A DNA stretch of 17,034 nucleotides from Dimargaris cristalligena. Lineage: Eukaryota > Kickxellomycota > Dimargaritomycetes > Dimargaritales > Dimargaritaceae. This document shows, one piece after another, positions 7,709 through 16,958 of this stretch; within the stretch, counting starts at the first letter, position 1, and each line of letters opens with the position of its first letter. The notes beneath the pieces were generated by a model that was not told the DNA's origin, did no database searches, and saw only the letters and a program-made list of their open reading frames with translations. The stretch lies in the NCBI GenBank assembly GCA_027576995.1, contig JANBQC010000596.1, positions 1 through 17,034 on the forward strand, in the 5' to 3' direction. The position numbers and the translations under genes are program-made.

Positions 7709-9180
7709 TCATTGGGATTTAGTCACGTTATGCTTCTCGTTGGGGAGGGAGTACCGTTCCCGAACCAGATCCGTAATTTTTTGGACTTGCTCAGCAAACG
7801 TTAGTCCGGTCGAATCGATCAAAATCGCGTCAGAGGCTCGGCGAAGGGGGGAATGTTTCCGTGTAAAATCGGCCAGATCACGCTGTTTAATATCCTCCAG
7901 CACTTCGTCAAACTGAATAGAGGGCGTTGGTGCGACTTCTGGCCCCGGTCGCTGTTGAGTCAGCTGATCGAAACGGCGCCGGGCTCGCACCGTAGCATCC
8001 GCGTCTAAATAAATCTTAAGTTCGGCCTCCGGGAATACAGAGGTACCAACATCACGACCATCAATCACCAGGTCCACCGTCGAATGCGATGGGGAAGTGG
8101 ACTGCTGGGATGGGGCTACGCCAGCCATTACTCGCTGTCGCTGTAAAATGATCTGACGTACGAGGGGGTCTTTAGCTACGTAGGCCACCGCCCGGGTGAC
8201 TTCAGGGGTACGTATGGCCTCCGATACATCATCGTTATCGAGTAATGTAAGTACACGAAGAGACTCTCGTTCCGGAGCTAGTTCAGTACGAATATTGCAC
8301 TCTTCGGCAATTTCGGCTAACGAGGTGGAATCCGACAGGCGGCTCACATCTAAGCCTGTATTGAGGGCCTTGAGTGTGACCTACAGTAGTTAAGGGTTAG
8401 TAGGGAAATATAAAGGGTGATTTTAAATGGGCATATGCGTAAGTTGACGAAAGGGGTTAAGTAAGCGATTGGCCCCTCAAAGGACACGTCGATGTTAGAA
8501 CAGTTAATGATTAAAAGCAATCTTACCGCGCGGTATAAAGAACCTGAAGGAACCGGTGAAAGGATTAGGCAATACAATAACGGTTAAAGGGGCATACTTT
8601 ACTAACGAATCACCTAGCGATCAACACGCCTGGATCGGAAAGATGGTGTACATTTAGTAGACTGGACTGGTCGGGTAATATATATATTATAAGCCGGTTT
8701 TTTCGAACACCTACCCGAGTCAATGTAGTTGAAATCTAATTCCCGAGCAACCCGTTTAGCTGTGCTGCCTGTAATTACAATGAGGGACAATGGTAATCGA
8801 GTATGATAGCACAGTGTAAGAATACATTAATTCATTGGCCAATATCCCGAAACAATGGCGTTTAAATAATAATTGAAGCAACTGCGTTGTATATCGCAAG
8901 AACCCGAGGCCTCGAGGCTGCCAACTCGCTATAATACGGAGTATTTCCAGGGGGGCCTTCCCAAGCCGGGGCTATATGCAGGATTAAGCTATTCTTCCTT
9001 TAGATAGACGCACAGGGATAGTGTAGGGTAATTAAACTGCCTACTTTTGCCGCTTCCCGCTGGCCCGTCAATGGCCACAATAAAAGTCCGGCATTGACCT
9101 CGATTAAGAGGGATCGCAAACAAGCGGGAGGAGCCGGCGAATGCTGGCCGAGTAGGAAGTAGAAGCGCACGCATGGTCAT
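7709..9180 (-). CDS. cmk: Bacterial-type cytidylate kinase, mitochondrial-like, 4 exons
   Basis: Exons on the minus strand: 9180-9045, 8768-8715, 8543-8527 (17 nt) and 8380-7709; 292 residues. It phosphorylates CMP/dCMP to the diphosphate using ATP. Residues 1-32 are Arg-rich without acids, like a mitochondrial presequence. The P-loop GPAGSGKS is at 39-46. Splicing of exons 2, 3 and 4 rebuilds IDSGSLYRAVTLKAL (61-75), the monophosphate-site motif. Later come IRTPEVTRAVAYVAKDPLVR (from 125), DGRDVGT (176-182), the lid RARRRFDQL (201-209) and RDLADFTRKHSPLRRASDA (from 236). This is the bacterial Cmk family, not the short eukaryotic UMP/CMP kinase. About a dozen Ser/Gln-rich residues (158-170) precede DGRDVGT, and a Pro-rich lid insert follows. 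Introns of 276, 171 and 146 nt all begin GT and end AG. The second ATG (9174) has the better context; the two differ by two residues. Confidence 0.9.
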
Positions 9181-9695
9181 TGACAAACAAAAAAATCGAA
9201 AGAGCAACACTATGTAAGAGACCAAAGTGGAGTCGCATTCCTCCATTCGCTAAACGTATTGCAGGGGAAATAGAGACACTGGAGGGCCTACTGTAGTTGT
9301 GTATTCCCCAAGAGAGATGGTATATTGTTTTATACCATGGGATTTAGTTTCTAGCGGTTGGGCCAATATAGCGGCGATGCTAATGGTCCCTGGTTTTTTG
9401 GCTCAGTTGCTCTATGCCCTATCGCACTCCAATCCACCAGGAGTTTGGTATACAAGATCATTCATTTATTAAAAAAGCGAAGGATGGAAGCGTTTTATTA
9501 AGTGATATAGCGAAGTAGGAATATGGGAATGAAGTGGCAATTGGAACGCTAGTAAGCTGAGGAAATATTCGTAAGGTAACCAGCATACCCCTTCATATAG
9601 TCGGACCTATTCCCATTCTTGTGCGGACGTTAGTGTCCAGTGAACTTGTTCGGCCAAGTCAAAGACCTCAGAGATCAGAGTCGTCATAGTGACTT
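9181..9695. other. Kinase promoter side, no gene seen
   Basis: Upstream flank of the minus-strand cytidylate kinase. The kinase frame is open back to an ATG at 9246 (22 extra residues, hydrophobic and cysteine-containing), but the ATG at 9180 gives a more typical presequence. I see no other feature. Confidence 0.45.
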
Positions 9696-10372
9696 TCACG
9701 GCATTTTGTCGTCCATCACCGGGGGTTCTGGACAGTTGTCCCCCTCGTTGATTTGGTCCTGGGGTATGTTATCGCTGGACAAGGGAGGTGCCACGTTGGT
9801 GCTACCAGAACTGCGGTCGGCCGTTTGGGTGGAAGTAATACATTAAATACGACTTTTTTTAAAAAAAAATAGACGATAGCGATTACCCAAGACCGGTATT
9901 ACACACCATTCACGCTGCGATGATATGAGGATTAGTCTAATTATGAAGGCTAGATAATTGGTTGAAACGATACTGTACTCACCGCCTTGCCAAACGGCCC
10001 AAGCATCTACTGAGCTGGCTGTAAAAAAACCTTGTCCGAAAGCTCACCGTTTCGATTGGGTAGTTAGTAAAGGCTCTATTCGTTTCATTGAATTGGGCGC
10101 TGCGTCCTTTTCGAAGCTTCAGCTTTTGATTTAGAGTCCATTGTTTAAAGGATCGGTACCGTATTAAGAATAGGAGTGATGGCAAGATAAGTCAAGAAGG
10201 ATCTTCGCCCCAACTCAGGTCAGGAGGACTGGTGGCATTATAGTCAGCGACAAATCACGAAGCGCCCGGCCTGCAGAGCAGCTGACCTGATGCACCGTTT
10301 TCCACGGTATTTGACTGATAATACATCCAGGCAATGAAATTTATCGTCGTCTGAGTCGGGATTATCGGCCAT
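9696..10372 (-). CDS. Possible small intron-containing gene, model incomplete
   Basis: Three gene-like pieces lie in order on the minus strand. A first segment from ATG at 10372 begins MADNPDSDDDKFHCLD, with a GTATTA donor candidate right after. A middle open stretch ends at 9983 before a good GTGAGT donor and contains SQLSRCLGRLAR. A last segment, 9810 to 9696, follows a CGCAG acceptor and reads SGSTNVAPPLSSDNIPQDQ, then an acidic tail to TGA. The last two join in one frame. The link between first and middle pieces is unresolved, although a TACTAAC branch-point-like motif sits near 10068 and a T-run plus ACAG near 10020. No family is recognised. It may be a real small protein gene with several introns or chance frames. 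Confidence 0.3.
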
Positions 10373-11833
10373 AGGTGGTCGTAGGAATCTCATGCCATAT
10401 AGGGTCGAGTCGCGGCGCTGTATGCATGCATTTAAGAGTCTGAGCAAGTTGGATGGGGTATATGCTATACATAATATCCTGACGGTCAACTGGACTGCTG
10501 TTGACTATGCAGGCATATAATAGGCCTTATCGTCAGCGCATACACAGAGGCTGTTATTCCGTTCGTTTAGTGAGTTTTCCCTGGGCCATCTCTCCTGATC
10601 GTATAAAAGCACCATCTAAGTGGGCACACTGGGGTATTTATACCTTCCTTCTCTTATTTTCTCTTTTCGTCGCCAAGCATAACTTGTGACTAGTTTTACT
10701 CATCCGTCTCTGGCAATTTCCCTAGTCTAGTTTCCTAACAGACCCCCCCCCTCACCCGCCTGACATTCAGATCGATTCCCCAGTTCTCTACTTGCTGGTC
10801 CTTGAAACCAGCTGATACGTAAATCTACCGACTCTGCCTATTGTCGCTTAATCATTCGGCTTGATCAGGGGACTGCACCTAATTAGTCGTTTGAGGAGTT
10901 GCTTATTCGCCCCTGCTCTCCTACTGAATACACGGGCTTCAGGCTGGCTATTCGGTCCTTATTCGCCCGACCGCCAATCAGGCCCATCCGCCATGACCAA
11001 ATATCCATTTAATCCCGTTCCTGTTATTCGCTGACCCCTATACCCATTCAACCCGATCATCAGTGGTGTCCATTCAGCCCGCTTGATTGTGCAGGTCACA
11101 CTGGTAATCCCGGGTTCCTTATCCCGCCTCTGATATCATTGCGCGTATTTAAAGTAGGAGAGAGGGGTATACGTGGAAGCTGCCTTCGCATTTCATTCTT
11201 ATTCGGTTCGTCTGCCATTAATTGATGATCCTGGCTTACTCTTCTGTTGTTCGCACTCACTTGTTTCCCTCACTTTCATTGCTACTCCCTCCAATACAAG
11301 TCTCCCTCCCACCATTCATCAGCCCTGGCTCAGTTGTCTCCAGCAGCCACAATCCGATATTCTACTAACCCTTCTTATCAGCCGCACAAGAAAACCCCGT
11401 CCTTTTAACCCGCCCCTTCCCATCTACTACCCAGAGCGGCGCTTTCCCTAAAATATTATACCCCGCCGCTTATTAATTAGCACTGTATTGACCTACTAAG
11501 CTTACTAGGCCTGATACCACAACTCTCCCCGGGCCATTGTTATTACCTCGCTTTGATACAGTGAGACTGGGTTTCCGACCCCCCTTCTTCCTCCATTGGT
11601 ATTTTTCTTCCCCTCGTCGTTCATTAGCCCCGCTGTTCAATTGGGATCCCCAGGAAGGCTTCTTTAGTTCATTGCTGCCTTAACCCTTTTCTATTCCGTT
11701 TACCTTGTCTACCGCCTGATTCTCCTCCACATTTAAATATTCCCAGTAGCCCCCTTTTATCGGCCAATTTCCACGTGCCTTTCTTCAGTTCTACCCCTTT
11801 CAACACTTCTCCTTGCATACCAACACCCGCGAT
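10373..11833 (+). promoter_or_regulatory. Promoter and long pyrimidine-rich leader of the transporter gene
   Basis: From about 10690 the plus strand becomes C/T-rich, and from 11200 to 11833 it is almost continuous pyrimidine tracts up to the transporter ATG. A cluster of related ATTC/CCCG words lies at 10854-11127. Frames at 11173-11451 and around 11775 are products of the tract composition. Similar C/T-rich leaders precede the glutaredoxin and thioesterase genes, so this is probably promoter plus 5' untranslated region. Confidence 0.5.
10854..11127 (+). promoter_or_regulatory. Cluster of degenerate ATTC(G/A)nCCCG words
   Basis: Related words occur at about 10854 (attcggc), 10903 (ttattcgcccc), 10948 (ctattcggtcc), 10959 (ttattcgcccga), 11006 (catttaatcccg), 11024 (ttattcgctg), 11045 (cattcaacccga), 11071 (cattcagcccgc) and 11119 (ttatcccgcc). 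Nine similar words on one strand within 275 bases is more than expected for mixed sequence. They could be binding sites for a regulator, or remains of a degenerate tandem repeat. Confidence 0.4.
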
Positions 11834-14065
11834 ATGCCAACGGAGCCCCGCAGCGTGGGTGACAATAGGCGTAATTCGCAAGCGGGAACGCCAATTGGCT
11901 CCCCAGCCCTGTCCATTCCACGCCAACTCGCATCCGAACGTCTCTCCAGCTCCCCGCTGACCGTCCGCCTGGGAGGTGAAAACCGCAATAGCGGTGCTTT
12001 TGCCCAGTCCTACCGGTCCGAATTTAGCGTACGGGGTGCCCAGGCGGCCGGGCCGAGTGGATCCGGCGATGGCCAACTCAGCGATGACGCCGTGTCCATT
12101 ACCGTGGACCCCGAAGAAGCTGCCCGTGTGCTCCGCCGCCATTTAGTCACCCGGCCGCGCGATCCGGAAGATGAGGACTCCCTCGCCCCCATGAGTGACT
12201 GGGATGACGAGCAGGAAGACGGCAGTAGTAGTCCCCGAGTACTACCCAACCCCCATACCTTACTGGGTGGAGATACCACGCGCCACATTTACAAGTGGTC
12301 CGAGGACCAGGAGCAAGCCGCCCGCCGGAGACGGTCCCAGTCGGTGGCCGACCTAACCCAAATGGCCAACCACCAGCAGCTGCCGCCCAACGCCACCGCC
12401 GCTGCGACGGCCCAGCAAATGAAACAGCCGGGTGGATTCCGTCGGCACTTCGTCGCCCAGAAGGCGGTGCAGGAGGGCCAGCCGCCGCCCAACTTCTTGA
12501 CTTCCAACTTCATCGACTTCATTGCCCTGTACGGCCACTTCGCCGGTGACGACTTCCCCAGCGATATCGACGACGACGACTATGAAGATCCCCTCGATGT
12601 GGAACACGCGGGCGCTGGGTACTACACTGCGGGCGCCGGTGCCTCGCGGACCCGCCGTCGCCGAATCCAGCGGGGCTCTGGAGCCAGTGGGACCGAGAGT
12701 GATGCGTATAGCTCCGACCAGGACAGCGAGCACCAGCTCACCCGGCCCCTGCGCCGTAGTCTATTGGCTACGCCCAATGAGCGAACTCCGCTCCGCCGCA
12801 GTGGCGGTGCCCCTACGGACCGGACCGGGCCCGCGCCCCGGGTGGTTGCTGCCGCCACCGCCAGTCCCCGCAAGGCCTTCTTCCTGCTGATGAAGTCGTT
12901 CGTCGGCACCGGTGTCCTCTTTCTGCCCCGCAGTTTCTACAACGGGGGTATCACCTTTTCGGCCCTCTTGCTGGCCCTCGTGGCCTATTTGGCTCTCTAC
13001 GCCATGCTGTTGCTGGTGGAATGCTACGCGAAGATCCCGGGTAGTTTCGGCGACATTGGTATGGCCCTGTACGGACCCAAGGCCCGGTATGCGGTGCTGT
13101 TCTCCATTGTATTCTCCCAAATTGGGTTCTGCTGCGCCTACACCATCTTCGTGGCCCGTAACCTCCAGGAGCTGTTCCAGAATATGACGGATTGTCGCGT
13201 CAATCTGAGCATGACCTTCTGGGTGTATATCCAACTGGCCGTATATATCCCCTTGGCTATGGTGCGCAAGATTAAGAATTTCTCTCTTGCCGCCGTGGTT
13301 GCCGACGTGTTCATCATGTTCGGACTAGGCTACCTTTACTATTTCGATATCAAGACACTGGCCACCACGGGTGCGGCGGCCGTTAGGCACTTCAACTCGG
13401 CCAATTTCTCGCTCTTCATTGGTACGGCCGTATTTTCATTCGAAGGCATTGGACTGGTGCTGCCCATCGTCAGCAGTATGAAGGAGCCTCAGAAATTCCC
13501 GCGGGTGCTGACCCTGAGTATGATCGTTTCGGCATTCATCTTCGTCTCCGTCGGGGCTCTGTCGTACCTGGCCCTGGGCGACAAGGTAGCCACTGTGGTG
13601 CTGCTTAACCTGCCAGCGGATAGTCCCGTAGTGCACTCGGTCCAATTCCTGTATTCCCTGGCCATCATTTTCTCGGTTCCCCTTCAGATGTTCCCCGCCA
13701 TTCGTATCCTCGAGGCGGGTCTCTTTGTGCGTTCGGGTAAGGGCAACCCTTGGGTCAAATGGCAGAAGAACGGCTTCCGGGTGCTGCTGGCCCTCTTTAT
13801 TGCCCTGATTTCGCTGGTGGGTGCCGATAAGCTCGACCGTTTTGTGGCCCTGATTGGTAGTTTTGCGTGTATTCCGCTTAGTTTCATCTACCCGTCCCTG
13901 TTCCATCTCAAAGCGGTGGCCCGGACCCGCTGGCGCCGTATTACGGACATTCTGATCGCCGTGTTTGGTGCGATTATCATGGTTTACGTTACGTACACCA
14001 CTCTCGAGAGCTGGGTCTTGGACGAACCCGAACCTCCGTCCTCCCGCTGTCCGGTGGGCAACTAA
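11834..14065 (+). CDS. AVT3: Avt3/Avt4-type vacuolar amino acid transporter
   Basis: Uninterrupted 743-residue frame from ATG 11834 (G at -3); the frame is open 21 nt further upstream but without another ATG. It belongs to the amino acid/auxin permease (Aa_trans) family, whose yeast Avt3/Avt4 members export neutral amino acids from the vacuole. Residues 1-340 are hydrophilic and low-complexity, with acidic runs (DIDDDDYEDP near 244-253), Arg-rich patches and the block NFIDFIALYGHFAGDDF at 225-241, which I believe is shared by fungal Avt3/4 tails. The domain starts at KAFFLLMKSFVGTGVLFLP (about 347-365). Eleven hydrophobic segments follow, at roughly 349-368, 373-396, 417-441, 459-477, 483-504, 525-546, 559-582, 600-623, 648-663, 669-692 and 703-726. 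GTAVFSFEGIGLVLPI (530-545) is the family's typical sixth-helix motif. Avt3 and Avt4 cannot be told apart here. Ser-rich tail sites may be phosphorylated. Confidence 0.93.
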   Translation: MPTEPRSVGDNRRNSQAGTPIGSPALSIPRQLASERLSSSPLTVRLGGENRNSGAFAQSYRSEFSVRGAQAAGPSGSGDGQLSDDAVSITVDPEEAARVLRRHLVTRPRDPEDEDSLAPMSDWDDEQEDGSSSPRVLPNPHTLLGGDTTRHIYKWSEDQEQAARRRRSQSVADLTQMANHQQLPPNATAAATAQQMKQPGGFRRHFVAQKAVQEGQPPPNFLTSNFIDFIALYGHFAGDDFPSDIDDDDYEDPLDVEHAGAGYYTAGAGASRTRRRRIQRGSGASGTESDAYSSDQDSEHQLTRPLRRSLLATPNERTPLRRSGGAPTDRTGPAPRVVAAATASPRKAFFLLMKSFVGTGVLFLPRSFYNGGITFSALLLALVAYLALYAMLLLVECYAKIPGSFGDIGMALYGPKARYAVLFSIVFSQIGFCCAYTIFVARNLQELFQNMTDCRVNLSMTFWVYIQLAVYIPLAMVRKIKNFSLAAVVADVFIMFGLGYLYYFDIKTLATTGAAAVRHFNSANFSLFIGTAVFSFEGIGLVLPIVSSMKEPQKFPRVLTLSMIVSAFIFVSVGALSYLALGDKVATVVLLNLPADSPVVHSVQFLYSLAIIFSVPLQMFPAIRILEAGLFVRSGKGNPWVKWQKNGFRVLLALFIALISLVGADKLDRFVALIGSFACIPLSFIYPSLFHLKAVARTRWRRITDILIAVFGAIIMVYVTYTTLESWVLDEPEPPSSRCPVGN

Positions 14066-15016
14066 ACTAGATTGAATGGCGTGAGGGAGCTGTTTTCTTT
14101 TTTCTATTTCCCCCCTTTCTTCCGCTTGGGCCTTGGCCTTTGTTGCTTTCTCAACCTTTCCCCATTACCCCATACTCCTCACCTTTGCCACTCTTTCTCT
14201 ATACCCGTATTATGTATTTTTTTACCCCTTTATTTTTGACTCGCTTAACGCTCCTGTGCGCCACGATCGCTTTAGGACACCTCATTAACTCAATATACAC
14301 CCCCGGTTACAGTCAACCACGGCCATGAGACGGGTATAGGGCCTTCTTCCTCCACCTCCTCTCTTTCTTGGCTCCGTATTTTGGCTGTACGTCTCCGTCG
14401 TTATTTCCGAGGCTCAATCCTCCCAGTTCAACGAGACCGTCGCTACTTTAGAAATCTAGGACTTACATTCGAGAGTTTTATTTTGTCCTAAGACCTGTTG
14501 TTTTAATCGGCCACAATATGCTCACCCGCGTATATCAATTTTATTTTGTATTCAACTGTACCCTATATAAATTTGCCGCACCTTTATTACAATCGAATCC
14601 CCCTTTAGTAGGCCCTCTGTGCTGTTAATGGTAAGATAACGGTGGTTGGCTAATTGGCGAACCGATGGGAAATGGACAACTGTGGATATTATTAACCAAT
14701 ATTTAATCCCGATTTATTAAAACAGTGATCCAGCTAAAATTCTTCGGCTATTTTAGTTAGCGAATTAAAACCATGGATCTTCTAGCTCCTGTTTATCGAC
14801 CAGCCACCAGTTAGTAGTTCCTGTGTGGCTGATTTGGTGACATTTCCCCTTCCCTCCTCCTTCATTGCAGTAGAGTATTATTATCGCCCATCTGATTCAA
14901 CAAGGCACCTTTCTCTCCTCTACGGCTCATTTGGGCATACTATAGGGTACAGAGAGGGGTTACCGTTTTTTACTGCTTACTAATAACTACTTCGACAACT
15001 GGGGTTTTATCTGATT
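14066..15016. other. Transporter 3' flank and spacer
   Basis: The first 300 bases after the transporter stop are pyrimidine-rich and presumably 3' untranslated sequence; a 62-codon frame there (14140-14328) only reflects composition. From about 14480 to 14800 the DNA is AT-rich and may include the polyadenylation site. No gene, RNA or repeat is seen. Confidence 0.5.
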
Positions 15017-15211
15017 ATGGAGGGGGAGAATCATACTATCCACTCGCCTGGGTTGGCTACTTTAATTGGTTCCGCAGTCAATTTAGGCGTGTTGCACACA
15101 TACGATGTGACTAAGCAGTCGCACGCATGGTTCGGCGGATTATTGGAAAGGGGAAGAAGGAATGAGAATAGTCAAAACAAGTCCCTTTTTACCCTTTGGT
15201 ACGTGCTATAA
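15017..15211 (+). CDS. Possible 64-codon small ORF, unrecognised
   Basis: ATG-to-TAA frame with a mixed, fairly protein-like composition (HSPGLATLIGSAVNLGVLHTY in the first half, then WFGGLLERGRR). It precedes the pyrimidine-rich leader of the glutaredoxin gene. There is no recognised domain, no signal peptide, and no splice sites that extend it convincingly. The overlapping frame on the same strand is also open for about 37 codons, which weakens the case. Confidence 0.22.
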   Translation: MEGENHTIHSPGLATLIGSAVNLGVLHTYDVTKQSHAWFGGLLERGRRNENSQNKSLFTLWYVL

Positions 15212-15229
15212 ACTTGGTGGGGGGCATTG

Positions 15230-15781
15230 CCAATAGTGGTAGCCTTTTTCCATTAAGCCACCAACAACCAACCCCCCTTATACATTATATCCCCCCCCTT
15301 ACTTTATATCACCTGTCCTACCTATCGTACACTCTTCCCAAGTGTCCTCTCTCCCCTCCTAAGCTTTCGTTCCTATTGCTTTGTATTGCGCCCACTGGCT
15401 GTAGTAGTTACTCACTACTTCTTAGCACAGACTATAACCTAGCTTACCTGCCCTACCCACACCAAACCACCCCCAACGGCGAGCTTCTGCTTTGGGAGAA
15501 ACCAAATTGGGGTTCTTTCTCACCCTTGGAAGCCTTCTCTATTTGAACGTGGTCGGCTATATTAACCGACTGGCTTTTCCCACTCTGGTTGGACTGGCCT
15601 CTTGCTTCTATCCACACACCCTTTTCTTTTCCCTCCTTTACCCAGGTTTATTAATATTGTGCTTGGTTCATTGTATTTTCTCTTTCTAATTCGAGCTCTT
15701 TATTTCTGACCCCCCTGTCACAAACATATACCCTCTCTCTTTACCCTCCCCCTCCTCTTCCCACCACCACCCCCTTTTACC
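15230..15781 (+). promoter_or_regulatory. Pyrimidine-rich promoter/leader of the glutaredoxin gene
   Basis: About 550 bases of mainly C/T on the plus strand end directly at the glutaredoxin ATG. A 116-codon frame at 15196-15546 and another at 15492-15689 are rich in Leu/Ser/Pro/Phe because of this bias and are not taken as genes. The arrangement matches the transporter leader. Confidence 0.5.
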
Positions 15782-16752
15782 ATGTCGCCCGCTAACCGTC
15801 TCGAGCTCCAGAAGGTCGGGCAGCTCTACAGCCTACTCCAGGATCACCCCAACACCACCATTGTCATTTTCTTCAGCGCCGACTGGGCCCCGCAATGCAA
15901 GCCCATGTCTGTTTTATTCGACGAGCTGGCCAAGAAATACACTGCTCTGCAATTCGTAAAGGTAGGTCTTGTAAAAGTACCTCTTGCTTTTTAAATTCCC
16001 TGATTGTCTGGGTTCCTTTTCACATAGAGGGGAGAAGCGTTAGTATCGCCCTTAGTTAGTCATTACCAGTCATATCACACGTGTTAACTTAACCGCCTTA
16101 GCCCCCTTCTTACCAACCGCAGTCCTACCCACCCGTGATGTATACCAACCCGTTCCCTTTTTTAATATATATCCACATTCCTATGCCCCATAAATTAAAT
16201 TCCAAACGTCTTCCGCGCACATAGGTTGAGGCAGAGGACTTTGAAGAAGTTGCGGAATCATACGAAGTCAGTGCCGTGCCATCTTTCATCTTTGTTCACA
16301 AACTAGCCATTGTCGACCGGGTGGATGGCGCCAATGCCCCGGAGGTGTCGCGGTTGGCCGAGAAACACAGCAAGTCCAGCGCGGGCTCGAGTACGACCAC
16401 TGATCGCACCACGGTACCCACCACCCAAGTCAAGCAGGACCTCAACACGCGGCTCAAGGAATTGACCCACCGGTCGCCCGTCATGATCTTTATCAAGGGT
16501 ACCCCGACCCAGCCTCGCTGTGGATTCTCGAAGACGCTGGTGGGTTTGCTAAACGATAACCACGTTAAATACGGTTACTTCGATATCCTGGGCGACGAAG
16601 AAGTGCGACAGGGGCTCAAGCAGTACTCCAGCTGGCCCACGTACCCGCAACTTTACATTGAAGGCGAATTGACAGGGGGGTTGGATATTATCAAAGATAT
16701 GATCCAGAGTGGTGAGTTTGCCGAAGTGTTGCCCGCGGCGGCCAAGGCCTAA
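15782..16752 (+). CDS. GRX4: Monothiol glutaredoxin, Grx3/Grx4 (PICOT) type, 2 exons
   Basis: Exon 1 is 15782-15961 and exon 2 is 16225-16752; the 263-nt intron starts GTAGGT and ends ATAG, in phase 0, giving 235 residues. Residues 1-105 form a thioredoxin-like domain with ADWAPQCKPM (33-42), where only one cysteine of the usual WCxxC remains, as normal for this family, and SAVPSFIF (76-83) with the cis-proline. A Ser/Thr-rich linker spans about 108-128. The glutaredoxin domain has KGTPTQPRCGFSKT (151-164) with the CGFS active site, WPTYPQLYIEGEL (197-209) and GGLDI (211-215), which bind glutathione. Family members bind a glutathione-coordinated [2Fe-2S] cluster and control iron regulation and cytosolic/nuclear iron delivery. 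One glutaredoxin domain is the fungal arrangement; animal PICOT has two. The start follows a CACC context. Confidence 0.95.
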
Positions 16753-16958
16753 AGGAAGCCAGTCGTTTCTTTTTCCCTGCTGTCGTGAATTGGATGGATA
16801 AATCTGGAGCATACCCAACGCCATCTCCTCTCCACCCTGTGCATCTTCCCAGCTAGTTTAACCTCGTTCCCTGACTGGAATACCTAATATATTATCCCCA
16901 GATTTTCATTAGGATTTGCTGCCACACCTGGCTTACCTACCCATTTGCAGTATTAGTT
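16753..16958. other. Glutaredoxin 3' flank
   Basis: Short non-coding stretch after the glutaredoxin stop. It is T- and C-rich at first, then AT-rich, with GATAAA at about 16797 as a weak polyadenylation candidate. Confidence 0.4.

Noticed and set aside
9846..9870. T-run followed by A-run as a terminator or element tail
   Set aside because: A T8/A9 palindrome is common in AT-rich spacer and has no associated gene end or repeat.
9983..10101. A two-exon reading from an ATG near 10090 with an intron of only 29 nt
   Set aside because: The joined frame works on paper, but 29 nt is far below the 146-276 nt of the other introns here.
11669..12142. 157-codon minus-strand frame
   Set aside because: Antisense to the leader and first exon of the transporter; explained by the codon bias of the real gene.
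12761..13906. Several 120-157-codon minus-strand frames under the transporter
   Set aside because: Shadows of the GC-rich 743-residue transporter frame, which has clear family motifs.
15196..15546. 116-codon plus-strand frame
   Set aside because: Its composition (Leu, Pro, Ser, Tyr) follows from the pyrimidine-rich leader. It has no domain or good start context.
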